In this document: piece after piece, positions 26,040 through 33,939 of the stretch | How positions within the stretch are numbered: the stretch's first letter is position 1 | How the letters are laid out: each line of letters opens with the position of its first letter | Source of the DNA: Domibacillus enclensis | GTDB taxonomy: Bacteria > Bacillota > Bacilli > Bacillales > Domibacillaceae | Direction: 5' to 3' | Assembly: GCF_900156125.1 (NCBI RefSeq) | Contig: NZ_FTLX01000006.1 | Location: 62,001-126,000, forward strand | DNA: 64,000 nt | Position numbers and translations under genes: made by a program | The notes under the pieces: generated by a model | The model's database searches: none | What the model was told of the DNA's origin: nothing | The model's input: the letters and a program-made list of their open reading frames with translations, nothing else

Positions 26040-27239
26040 TTAAGCTGATTCTTCTTTAAGTGCATAGGCTTTGCGCCAAGAGATTTGCGCGACGGTCAAT
26101 AAGGCGATTGCTGCAAGCCCAATCACAGCGTAAACCATAAAGCCGGAAGCATACGTACCGGTGACTTGCTTTAGCGTACCTAAAATGTTTGGCAATAGAA
26201 ATCCGCCTACACCGCCTGCTGCTCCAACGACGCCGGTGACCATGCCGATTTCTTTTTGAAACCGCTGCGGAACAAGCTGGAATACTGCGCCGTTCCCCAT
26301 TCCAAGCGCCATCATGCCTAAAAACAGCAAGGCAACGACAATCGGAAGGGATGGGAGCGTACTTACGCCAAACATCGCAAGCGCAACCCCGATAAATAAG
26401 AAGTTCAGCAGCTTGGCACCGCCGATTTTATCAGCGATCATGCCGCCTACCGGACGGAATAAGCTGCCCGCGATCACACAAAGGGTTAAAAAGTCGCCGG
26501 CACGGACTTTCGACAGGCCGTACTGATCTACAAAGAAAATACTCAAAAAGCTCGTCAGTCCAACGAATCCGCCAAATGTGACGCTGTACAGCAAGCAGAA
26601 ATACCATGTATCTTTTTGCTTGAAGATTTTAAAGTAATTAATAATCGGCTGTGGCGCCGGCTGATTCGGCGGGTTTTTTGCAATCAAAATATAGGTGATG
26701 AACACAAGAACGAGCGGAATCGCTGCGACTCCCATTACGCCTTGCCAGCCGATCGTTTCAGCAAGGCGCGGTCCGAACAGCGTAGCCAGAACGGTTCCGC
26801 TGTTTCCGGCTCCGGCAATCCCCATGGCAATTCCCTGCATTTCCGGTGGATACCATCGGCTCGCCATCGGCAATGCAACGGCAAAGCTTGCGCCGGCAAC
26901 GCCGAGTAAAATACCGATAAAGTAAAGCTCACTTACGGTATTTCCAAAGAAAAAGCCCCAGAGAAGCGGAATCATTGTGACCAGCATCCCGCCGATCGCT
27001 GTTTGGCGCGGTCCGATCCGGTCGGTTAAGATGCCCAATACAATCCGGAAAAACGATCCGGCCAAAATCGGGATGGCGACGATCATTCCCTTTTGAGAAG
27101 GAGAAAGGCCAAAGTCTTCGGTAATGTAAACACCGAGCGCCCCCAGCAAAACCCAGATCATAAAGCTAATGTCAAAATAAAGAAATGAGGCAAATAGTGA
27201 CGGTGCATGACCGCTCTTTCGTAAGCTTGCTAATTTCAT
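26040..27239 (-). CDS. nasA: Nitrate/nitrite transporter, NasA/NarK type (MFS)
   Basis: A 399-residue 12-helix major facilitator. The nitrate-porter signatures are present: [17 protein letters not shown]-like in helix 5 and [16 protein letters not shown] in helix 11, each a glycine-rich 'nitrate signature', and [11 protein letters not shown] after helix 2 with the substrate-binding arginine. It imports nitrate for assimilation, divergent from nasB/nasC which reduce it. A TnrA-type box (27320-27336) is about 50 bases ahead of a predicted start of transcription. Confidence 0.9.
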   Translation of the reverse strand: MKLASLRKSGHAPSLFASFLYFDISFMIWVLLGALGVYITEDFGLSPSQKGMIVAIPILAGSFFRIVLGILTDRIGPRQTAIGGMLVTMIPLLWGFFFGNTVSELYFIGILLGVAGASFAVALPMASRWYPPEMQGIAMGIAGAGNSGTVLATLFGPRLAETIGWQGVMGVAAIPLVLVFITYILIAKNPPNQPAPQPIINYFKIFKQKDTWYFCLLYSVTFGGFVGLTSFLSIFFVDQYGLSKVRAGDFLTLCVIAGSLFRPVGGMIADKIGGAKLLNFLFIGVALAMFGVSTLPSLPIVVALLFLGMMALGMGNGAVFQLVPQRFQKEIGMVTGVVGAAGGVGGFLLPNILGTLKQVTGTYASGFMVYAVIGLAAIALLTVAQISWRKAYALKEESA

Positions 27240-27284
27240 GTGTTCCTCTCCTTTGCATCGGTAAGTGTGATGTTGCTTAATGTA

Positions 27285-27290
27285 AGTGTA
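27285..27290 (-). promoter_or_regulatory. nasA: -10 element of the nasA promoter
   Basis: TACACT on the minus strand, 46 bases ahead of the nasA ATG. The predicted transcription start near 27279 puts the centre of the 27320-27336 box at about -49, the usual place for TnrA activation. Confidence 0.5.
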
Positions 27291-27319
27291 GGAGGGTTAA
27301 AAGATACTTTCCATATACT

Positions 27320-27336
27320 TGTTAGAAAACCTGACG
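27320..27336. promoter_or_regulatory. TnrA/GlnR-type box upstream of nasA
   Basis: TGTTAGAAAACCTGACG matches TGTNA-N7-TNACA except the last base. Spacing to the nasA -10 fits activation by TnrA under nitrogen limitation. Confidence 0.6.
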
Positions 27337-27365
27337 AATTATTTCAAAAACACAGAAAAATCTGA

Positions 27366-27394
27366 TTGACTTTCAAAAAAACCTTCTATATCGT
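27366..27394 (+). promoter_or_regulatory. Candidate promoter of the nasB-nasC transcript
   Basis: TTGACT (27366-27371), 17 bases, TATCGT (27389-27394). The start would be near 27401, inside the second TnrA/GlnR box. Confidence 0.45.
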
Positions 27395-27410
27395 GTTATG
27401 TAAGCTTACA
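27394..27410. promoter_or_regulatory. TnrA/GlnR-type box ahead of nasB
   Basis: TGTTATGTAAGCTTACA is an exact TGTNA-N7-TNACA match and includes the 12-base palindrome TGTAAGCTTACA. It overlaps the predicted start of the nasB transcript, so it could also serve repression by GlnR. Confidence 0.65.
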
Positions 27411-27433
27411 TGAAAATAAAAGGAGTGCTGGAC

Positions 27434-27562
27434 ATGAAGATTTTTGCTTTTGTGCTGACGTTCATAACGAACGGAGAGGCGTGCAAGGAATCTGTAAAGA
27501 TGTTGCATGATTCGTTTGAAGGCAACGCAGCGTACTGGAACCCGGCCTTCAAAGCAGATTGA
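27434..27562 (+). CDS. 42-residue small protein in the nas intergenic region
   Basis: ATG at 27434 follows AAAAGGAGTGCTGGAC, a strong ribosome binding site, and the frame (MKIFAFVLTFITNGEACKES ... NPAFKAD) runs to a TGA 24 bases ahead of the nasB start. It has a hydrophobic N-terminus, one cysteine and an acidic middle. I do not recognise it. Lying downstream of the TnrA-type box and the promoter, it would be made with nasB and nasC. It could be a small regulator or a leader peptide; too short to judge by itself. Confidence 0.55.
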   Translation: MKIFAFVLTFITNGEACKESVKMLHDSFEGNAAYWNPAFKAD

Positions 27563-27585
27563 TTAAAGAAGGGAGGGCATTACGT

Positions 27586-29853
27586 GTGAAAAAACAAAAA
27601 TTAGTGGTCATCGGAAACGGGATGGCGGGTGTGCGGGCCGTTGAAGAAATTTTAGCCATTCATCCGGACAGGTTTGAGATTACGATATTCGGAAAAGAGC
27701 CTCATCCAAACTATAACAGGATTCTGCTGTCGAAGGTCCTTCAAGGCGATACATCCGTTGAAAGCATCACGCTGAATGACTGGTCATGGTATGAAGCGCA
27801 CCAAATTACATTGTATACAGGTGAACCGGTCATGCACATTCAAACGGATCAAAAGGTTGTGGTGACCGCCAAAGATCGCATTGTGCCGTACGATGAATTA
27901 ATTATTGCGACAGGCTCACTGCCGTTCATGCTGCCGCTTCCAGGAGCAAAAAAAGAAGGCGTCACAGCCTTTCGAGATATATATGATTGTGAGAAAATGG
28001 TCGAAACATCCAAAAAATACAAAAAAGCTATTGTCATTGGCGGGGGCTTGCTCGGTCTTGAAGCAGCCCGTGGTCTTTTAAACCTGGGCATGCAGGTGGA
28101 CGTCGTTCATATTGGCGACTACATTATGGACCGTCAGTTGGATCCGATGGCAGCCAGCCTGCTTCAAAAGGAGCTAGAAGCCCAGGGAATGAACTTTCTT
28201 CTCCAAAAAAACTCCGCAGAAATCACCGGTCATAAGCGGGTGAAGGGGCTTCGCTTTTCAGATGGAAGCTGGCGGGAAGCAGATTTAATTGTCATGGCGG
28301 TCGGCGTGCGGCCTAATACGGCTGTAGCGGCGGGGACTGATATTGAAGTAAACCGGGCCATTGTGGTGGACGACTACATGCGGACGAATATTCCGAATGT
28401 GTATGCCGTCGGAGAATGTGCCGAGCACCGCGGACTTGTCTATGGTCTTGTTGCACCACTGTACGAGCAGGGAAAGGCACTGGCAGCTGCGTTGTGTGAA
28501 AAGCAGCATCCGGGCTATCAGGGCTCTGTTTTGTCCACCCAGCTGAAGGTATCCGGTGTCGATGTATTTTCATCCGGTGAATTTATGGACAGTGACGAAA
28601 CGCAGTCACTGCAATGGTTTGACGGCGTCAAAAAGACGTACAAAAAAATCGTGATCCGCGATCAAAAGGTAGCGGGAGCCGTGCTGTTCGGAGATATTAC
28701 AGAAGGCGCCAGGCTGCTTGGCATGATCCAGCAGAAAACAGATTACGCCGTGCTGGAAAAAGAATTAAACAGTGGTTCCGGAGACAAGGATGAGCGAATT
28801 GCCTCAATGGCCGACCATGATATTGTCTGTGCATGCAACGGTGTGTCCAAAGGAACGATTGTCGGCGCAATTTGTGAGCAGGGGCTTCAAAGTGTCGATG
28901 ACATTAAAGCATGCACGAAGGCGTCGAGCTCCTGCGGTGGCTGCCGTCCCGTTGTAACAGACATTCTTGATTTTATCCAGCGCAATGGAGCAGATGAGGG
29001 CAAGAGGAAGGAAGCCATTTGTGCCTGCGCGGAGGCGGATCACGCGGAAATCATCGAAGCTGTTCAGCTTTTTCCAAATGAATCATTGCAGCAAATCATG
29101 GAGCGGCTGGATTGGAAAACGGCATCTGGCTGTGAAACGTGCCGTCCCGCGCTGCACTATTATATGGGGATGTACAGCAGACAGCAGCCGGAAATAGAAG
29201 AAGTGCAGCAGCCGGATGGCACGTATATGGCGGCCCCGCGGCTGTACGGCGGAATCACTGGTGCTCATCAGCTCAGAATCATTGCAGATGCCATTGAAAC
29301 GTACAAGATTCCACTCGCGAAGCTTGCAGATGGACCGCGGATGGAGCTGTATGGCATAAAGAAGCAGGATATTGCCGCTGTGCGGGCCGCACTTTCCATT
29401 ACAGCACCTTCTTACGGAAACGAGCTGGTTGCTGTAGGGACGTGTGCGGGCATTCAGTACACAAAGGATGCTTTTCAAGATTCCATCAATCTGGGGAAAC
29501 AGCTGGAAGAGGAGCTGGAATCGTTTAGTTTCCCTGCACGCTTAACAATTGCTATCTCGTCTGGTCTGCGGGACGATGCCAAATCGCTTCAAGCCGATGT
29601 GGGACTGATTGGCGCACCGGGCGGCTGGGAGCTGTATGTGGCCGGTGAGCGCCTTTATTCCGTGATGAAAGAAGCAGAGGCGATTCGAATGACGATCGCC
29701 CTGCTGTCTTATTACCGCGATTCTTCTTTTTACGGGGAGTCCGTCGGTGTATGGCTGGACCGATTCGGCGTGACGTCCGTTCGTGAAGAAGTGTTAACGA
29801 GAAAAGGATCGTATACAGAATTAAAAAATAAACAGGCCGCCGCAGCCTTTTAA
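27586..29853 (+). CDS. nasB: Assimilatory nitrate reductase electron-transfer subunit NasB
   Basis: A 755-residue flavo-iron-sulfur protein, near the 770 of B. subtilis NasB. In order: FAD/NAD(P)H Rossmann domains (VVIGNGMAGVRAVEEI at the start; IVIGGGLLGLEAARGL near 150), two BFD-type [2Fe-2S] cysteine modules (CACNGVSKG ... SSCGGC near 420-460, and CACAEADH ... GCETC near 490-530), and a C-terminal half-domain of nitrite/sulfite reductase (GGITGAHQLRIIADAIETYK). It takes electrons from NADH and passes them to NasC. GTG 27586 follows GGGAGGG. Confidence 0.9.
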   Translation: MKKQKLVVIGNGMAGVRAVEEILAIHPDRFEITIFGKEPHPNYNRILLSKVLQGDTSVESITLNDWSWYEAHQITLYTGEPVMHIQTDQKVVVTAKDRIVPYDELIIATGSLPFMLPLPGAKKEGVTAFRDIYDCEKMVETSKKYKKAIVIGGGLLGLEAARGLLNLGMQVDVVHIGDYIMDRQLDPMAASLLQKELEAQGMNFLLQKNSAEITGHKRVKGLRFSDGSWREADLIVMAVGVRPNTAVAAGTDIEVNRAIVVDDYMRTNIPNVYAVGECAEHRGLVYGLVAPLYEQGKALAAALCEKQHPGYQGSVLSTQLKVSGVDVFSSGEFMDSDETQSLQWFDGVKKTYKKIVIRDQKVAGAVLFGDITEGARLLGMIQQKTDYAVLEKELNSGSGDKDERIASMADHDIVCACNGVSKGTIVGAICEQGLQSVDDIKACTKASSSCGGCRPVVTDILDFIQRNGADEGKRKEAICACAEADHAEIIEAVQLFPNESLQQIMERLDWKTASGCETCRPALHYYMGMYSRQQPEIEEVQQPDGTYMAAPRLYGGITGAHQLRIIADAIETYKIPLAKLADGPRMELYGIKKQDIAAVRAALSITAPSYGNELVAVGTCAGIQYTKDAFQDSINLGKQLEEELESFSFPARLTIAISSGLRDDAKSLQADVGLIGAPGGWELYVAGERLYSVMKEAEAIRMTIALLSYYRDSSFYGESVGVWLDRFGVTSVREEVLTRKGSYTELKNKQAAAAF

Positions 29854-29865
29854 GCAGGTGAGAAA

Positions 29866-31947
29866 ATGAGTGTCTCAATGGAAACACAGTGCCCATTTTG
29901 CAGTGTACAATGCAAAATGACGATTATTGAAAAACATCAGTCAGGCGTTGCATCATATGAGGTGGAGCCAAAGCCGAATGCTGCTTCAGAAGGCCGCCTT
30001 TGCATTAAAGGCATGAATGCATATCAGCATGCACTGAGTGAAGAACGAATTACCGAACCGCTTATGAAACAAAACGGACAATTTGTGCCTGTTTCATGGG
30101 AGGAGGCATATGAGCGGATTGTCAGCGCCTTTAACGAATTGCAGCAGGAGTATGGGCCAGATTCGATCGGCCTTTACGGCGGCGGCTCTTTAACCAATGA
30201 AACGTCTTACGCACTTGGGAAATTTGCCCGGGTGGCACTCGGCACGAAATACATTGATTACAATGGCCGGTTTTGCATGTCAGCTGCCGCTACGGCAGGC
30301 AATCAAGCGTTTGGGGTAGACCGGGGGCTGACGAATGCACTTTCTGAAATAAGAGAATCAAACTGCCTCATTTTGGCGGGGACGAACATTGCGGAATGCC
30401 AGCCAACATTAATGCCGTACTTCACAGATGCCAAAGCAAATGGGGCATTTCTCATTGTCATTGACCCGCGCTTCACAGCGACAGCCGAAATGGCCGATCT
30501 TCATTTAAAAGTAAAGCCTGGCATGGATGCGGCGCTTGCGAACGGGCTGCTGAAGGTCATTGTGGAGGGCGGCTATACAGACGAGCCATTTTTAGCAGAC
30601 CGGACAACGGGCTTTCAAGAGGTGAAAGACCATATTGAATCAATCGACTTGAAGGACATCGCCGAGATCACAGGTGTGCCGCTAGACGATATACAAGAAG
30701 CAGGCCGCCGGTTTGGTGAAGCAGCATCCGGCATGATTTTAACCGCGCGCGGTGTGGAACAGCAAACAGATGGCTCGATGGCGGTCCGGAATTTCATCAA
30801 TATATTGCTCGCGACCGGCAAGATTGGCAAGCCTGGCAGTGGCTACGGCGCCGTAACGGGCCAGGCGAACGGACAGGGCGGCCGTGAGCACGGACAAAAA
30901 GCGGATCAGCTGCCAGGCTACCGCTTAATCGAGAATGAGGAGCACCGGGAGTATATCGCCGGCGTGTGGGGCGTAAAAGCGGAGGATATTCCCCGTAAAG
31001 GTGTTTCTGCGTACGAAATGATGGAGAAGGTGCATGCGCAGGAAATCCGTGCTTTGTTTCTTATGGGGTCCAACCCGATCGTTTCAAATCCAAATGCTAA
31101 TTTTGTCGAAGAAGGCATTCGAAAGCTCGACTTTTTCGTCGCCGCCGACATGCATTTTTCCGAAACAGCTCAATTGGCCGATATTATTCTGCCGATTGCT
31201 TCGTATTTAGAGAATACAGGCACGATGACGAATTTAGAAGGGCGTGTTCTGCTTCGTGAAGCTGCCCGTCCTGCACCAGCCGACGTAAAACAGGACTGGG
31301 AAGTGCTGTCAGACCTCGCTGCTCTGCTCGGAAAAGAAACGCTATTTCCTTATAAAAGCGCCGAAGACATTTTTGAGGAGCTGCGGAGGGCAAGCCGAGG
31401 CGGTATTGCCGATTATTTCGGCATCACGTACGACCGGCTGCGGAAGGAAGAAGGCATTTACTGGCCGTGTCCGTCACTTGACCATCCAGGAGAAAAACGG
31501 CTGTTTCAAGCGTCGTTTCCGCGTCCTGACGGAAAAGCGGCTATGATTCCTGTGCCTAATCATTTTCCGAAAGAACAAGTGGAGGCTGATTATCCGCTGC
31601 ATTTAACGACGGGACGTGTGCTCGGCCATTATTTAACGGGCGTGCAGACGCACAAAAGCCCAACGCTTGAGGCACGCCAGTTTGAATCATTTGTGGAAAT
31701 CCATCCGAAAACAGCGCGAAGCCTGCGTATTTCGGATGACACACTCGTTAAGGTCCGGTCACGGCGCGGTGAAATTGTGGTGCGGAGCAAGCTGACCGCA
31801 TCCATTCGTGAGGACACTGTTTTTGTGCCAATGCATTGGGACGGCATTCAAAATATTAATAAATTAACGAGCGAAGAGCTTGATCCGGCTTGTAAAATGC
31901 CCGGATTTAAAGTGTGTGCCGTTTCCATCGCACCGCTTATCTCGTGA
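29866..31947 (+). CDS. nasC: Assimilatory nitrate reductase catalytic subunit NasC
   Basis: A 693-residue molybdopterin oxidoreductase (B. subtilis NasC is 710). The [4Fe-4S] ligands are C9, C12, C16 and C46 (QCPFCSVQC ... RLCIKG). Mo-bisMGD binding is seen in GLYGGGSLTNETSY, FCMSAAATAGNQAFG with a cysteine at the position that can ligate molybdenum, and MGSNPIVSNPN. C-terminal MopB domain from about 575 (LTTGRVLGHYLTGVQT). It reduces nitrate to nitrite in the cytoplasm. Starts 12 bases after nasB with AGCAGGTG. nasDEF-type nitrite reductase genes are not in the window; mobA and mobB follow. Confidence 0.9.
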   Translation: MSVSMETQCPFCSVQCKMTIIEKHQSGVASYEVEPKPNAASEGRLCIKGMNAYQHALSEERITEPLMKQNGQFVPVSWEEAYERIVSAFNELQQEYGPDSIGLYGGGSLTNETSYALGKFARVALGTKYIDYNGRFCMSAAATAGNQAFGVDRGLTNALSEIRESNCLILAGTNIAECQPTLMPYFTDAKANGAFLIVIDPRFTATAEMADLHLKVKPGMDAALANGLLKVIVEGGYTDEPFLADRTTGFQEVKDHIESIDLKDIAEITGVPLDDIQEAGRRFGEAASGMILTARGVEQQTDGSMAVRNFINILLATGKIGKPGSGYGAVTGQANGQGGREHGQKADQLPGYRLIENEEHREYIAGVWGVKAEDIPRKGVSAYEMMEKVHAQEIRALFLMGSNPIVSNPNANFVEEGIRKLDFFVAADMHFSETAQLADIILPIASYLENTGTMTNLEGRVLLREAARPAPADVKQDWEVLSDLAALLGKETLFPYKSAEDIFEELRRASRGGIADYFGITYDRLRKEEGIYWPCPSLDHPGEKRLFQASFPRPDGKAAMIPVPNHFPKEQVEADYPLHLTTGRVLGHYLTGVQTHKSPTLEARQFESFVEIHPKTARSLRISDDTLVKVRSRRGEIVVRSKLTASIREDTVFVPMHWDGIQNINKLTSEELDPACKMPGFKVCAVSIAPLIS

Positions 31948-31983
31948 AAAAAGCCCGAAATACAAGCAGATGAATAGTCAAAG

Positions 31984-32016
31984 CAGCCGAACGGTTTAGA
32001 CGTTCGGCTGTTTTTT
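31984..32016 (+). terminator. Terminator after nasC
   Basis: CAGCCGAACG-7-CGTTCGGCTG followed by TTTTTT. Confidence 0.9.
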
Positions 32017-32081
32017 GACTTATTTTTTGACAAGAGTCAGGATAAATCTGTTTCAATGAAAGAGCAATATCAATTTATTTG

Positions 32082-32200
32082 GCTAACGCCGATAAAATGA
32101 AAATAACGCCGGTATCCGCCGGCCTAAAGCTGATATCGACTCCATATCGGCGTTAGGCCGCTCCATATCAGCGGTAAATAAAATATACCGGTGATAAGAA
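32082..32200. repeat. Phased inverted repeat array A2 (TAACGCCGATAT family)
   Basis: Three forward units start at 32082, 32102 and 32123 (GCTAACGCCGATAA and variants), then three reverse units at about 32144, 32165 and 32185 (ATATCGGCGTTAGG and variants). The step is 20-21 bases. It lies between nasC, which has its own terminator, and converging mobA. Confidence 0.8.
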
Positions 32201-32242
32201 GGTTTACCTCTTTTTTTGATGAAAAATCCGACGGGGTCCCTG

Positions 32243-32812
32243 TCACATAAATTGCTTAAAATCATCTTCAGTGTTTATGTTACGAAAACAAGGATTGTGC
32301 TGATCGAAAGGAATTTTTTTGAATTTTATATGATCTAATAAGGCCATCAAGCTGCGTTTATTTTCCCTTAATGCAGTGTCCATGACAGGAAGACAGCTGC
32401 GGTGGTATAAAGCGAGCAGCGGCTGTAATTTATCGCCTTGAACCGGTATAATCGCTTTAACATCAGGATGTCGGTGCAGCAGCAGCTGTTGAACAAACGG
32501 CGCGGTGACAAACGGAATATCTGCCGACAGGACGAAAAACCACTCCGGCTCCTTGTATTCGCTCATAACGTGATGGATCGCGTAAAGAGGGCCGTGATGA
32601 ACCTCCTGTTCGATCACAAGCTCGGCTTCAGGAGCATCGAATCGGCTGGCAAGAAAAGAGTTCGTTGAAATAAGTAAAGGATCAAGTTGATTCTCAGCAA
32701 GCGCCTGCACACTGTACGTGTAAAACGGGCGGCCATTATACAACTCAAACATTTTCGGACGGCCGTAGCGTGAGGATCGGCCGCCGGCAAGCACAATTCC
32801 GGCTGTTTTCAT
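32243..32812 (-). CDS. mobA: Molybdenum cofactor guanylyltransferase MobA
   Basis: A 189-residue nucleotidyltransferase with the diagnostic LAGGRSSRYGRPK (residues 8-20), a D in VLSADIPFVTAPFV and GDKLQPLLALYH. It joins GMP to molybdopterin to give the bis-MGD form needed by NasC. AGGAGTGAT precedes the ATG. It is divergent from mobB with 43 bases between start codons, and converges on nasC. Confidence 0.9.
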   Translation of the reverse strand: MKTAGIVLAGGRSSRYGRPKMFELYNGRPFYTYSVQALAENQLDPLLISTNSFLASRFDAPEAELVIEQEVHHGPLYAIHHVMSEYKEPEWFFVLSADIPFVTAPFVQQLLLHRHPDVKAIIPVQGDKLQPLLALYHRSCLPVMDTALRENKRSLMALLDHIKFKKIPFDQHNPCFRNINTEDDFKQFM

Positions 32813-32855
32813 TATTTATCACTCCTACAGCCATTATAACGTGGAGGTCACTCAA

Positions 32856-33341
32856 ATGAAAAAGGTGTTTCAAATCGTAGGGTATCAAAACAGCGGCAAA
32901 ACCACTTTAATGGAAAAGGTCATCCGGGGAGCGGCAGAACAGGGTGTACGTGTAGCGTCCATTAAGCATCACGGTCACGGCGGCGCACCGGATGCAAAAG
33001 ACAGCACACGTCACCAGCAGGCAGGTGCTGTCATCGCAGGAGTCGAAGGGAGCGGCATCCTGCAGTTAAACATTCAGCAAAGTGAATGGGCGCTGCGCGA
33101 TATTTTGCGGTTGTATGAGATGTTTCCGATCGACTGCATTTTCATAGAAGGGTATAAAGGAGAAGCCTATCCTAAAGCGGTGCTGATTCGAAATGAAGAA
33201 GACCTGCACCTGCTTCATCTCGAAAACATCCAATGTGTAATTAGCTGGATTGACCTGCCTGCTTCCAGCTATCCGGCGTTTCACGTGAAACAAGAAAATG
33301 AATACATCCCGTTTATCGTGAATAAAATAGTGCACAGATAA
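32856..33341 (+). CDS. mobB: Molybdopterin-guanine dinucleotide biosynthesis adaptor MobB
   Basis: A 161-residue P-loop GTPase: FQIVGYQNSGKTTLMEKVI (Walker A at 9-17), SIKHHGHGG, DSTRHQQAGA and FIEGYKGEAYPK are family hallmarks. MobB assists MobA in MGD formation. GGAGGT lies 8 bases ahead of ATG 32856. A parS-like 16-mer is inside the last 65 bases of the gene, coding for F-H-V-K-Q. Confidence 0.9.
   Translation: MKKVFQIVGYQNSGKTTLMEKVIRGAAEQGVRVASIKHHGHGGAPDAKDSTRHQQAGAVIAGVEGSGILQLNIQQSEWALRDILRLYEMFPIDCIFIEGYKGEAYPKAVLIRNEEDLHLLHLENIQCVISWIDLPASSYPAFHVKQENEYIPFIVNKIVHR
33278..33293. other. parS-like site, 15 of 16 bases
   Basis: CGTTTCACGTGAAACA differs from the parS consensus only in the first base. 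It is inside the mobB coding region and 89 bases from an exact copy. Confidence 0.75.
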
Positions 33342-33366
33342 AAAAAGTTAAGCAAATTTCGACAAA

Positions 33367-33382
33367 TGTTTCACGTGAAACA
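33367..33382. other. parS site, exact consensus
   Basis: TGTTTCACGTGAAACA in the short gap after mobB. With the neighbour at 33278 it makes a closely spaced pair. Confidence 0.9.
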
Positions 33383-33437
33383 GTGAATAGTTTAAATAAA
33401 TTCGGGACATCCTTTTTGTAAAAGGGGGATGGAGCAC

Positions 33438-33908
33438 ATGTGGAAATGGCTTTTTGCTGTTGTGTTGCTTGCAGGCTGTATGGCAGATGAATCACCGGAA
33501 AACATGTCCGCACCGCTGAACGAACCGGGTGAAGCTGTTCAAAATCCGTCGGAGCCGCTCAAGGTAATGAAGAAGGAAGAGACGGGGCAGTATTTAGCTG
33601 ATTCAGCCGGGATGACGCTTTACTACTATGTAAACGATCAAAAAGGGGTTTCCGCCTGCACACATCATTGTTTAGATGAGTGGCCGCCTTTTTATCTTGG
33701 CTCAAGCAAGGTGCCGGAAGGGTTCAGCAAGTCGGACTTTGGCGTCATCACAAGGCCTGACACCGGGGAAAAGCAGTCTACGTATAAGGGATATCCGCTT
33801 TATTATTTTTCACGTGACCAGGTAGCCGGTCAGACAAACGGCTATAGTGCAGACAATGAATGGTACACCGTCAATAAAGCCATTGACCGAATGGCTCAAG
33901 CAAACTAA
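33438..33908 (+). CDS. Lipoprotein of the COG4315 'secreted repeat' family
   Basis: A 156-residue exported lipoprotein: short hydrophobic signal with lipobox L-L-A-G-C, a Pro/Glu-rich linker, then two copies of the PF03640 repeat with Y-x-(F/Y/W)-x-x-D features: DSAGMTLYYYVNDQKGVSAC and YKGYPLYYFSRDQVAGQT. C-T-H-H-C-L-D-E-W-P-P is the conserved centre and may bind a metal or heme. Function unknown. The ATG at 33438 is preferred over 33429 because of its distance from AAAGGGGG. Confidence 0.8.
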   Translation: MWKWLFAVVLLAGCMADESPENMSAPLNEPGEAVQNPSEPLKVMKKEETGQYLADSAGMTLYYYVNDQKGVSACTHHCLDEWPPFYLGSSKVPEGFSKSDFGVITRPDTGEKQSTYKGYPLYYFSRDQVAGQTNGYSADNEWYTVNKAIDRMAQAN

Positions 33909-33911
33909 AAC

Positions 33912-33939
33912 AGCTGTCCGGTCCATTAACCGGACAGCT
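33912..33939. terminator. Hairpin between the lipoprotein and GGDEF/EAL genes
   Basis: AGCTGTCCGGT pairs exactly with ACCGGACAGCT around six bases. The stop codon of the minus-strand gene lies within it. The T run is weak on the plus strand. Confidence 0.65.

Noticed and set aside
33806-33821. Fifth parS-like TTTTTCACGTGACCAG in the lipoprotein gene
   Set aside because: Only the CACGTG core region matches; the outer right arm is different at several positions.
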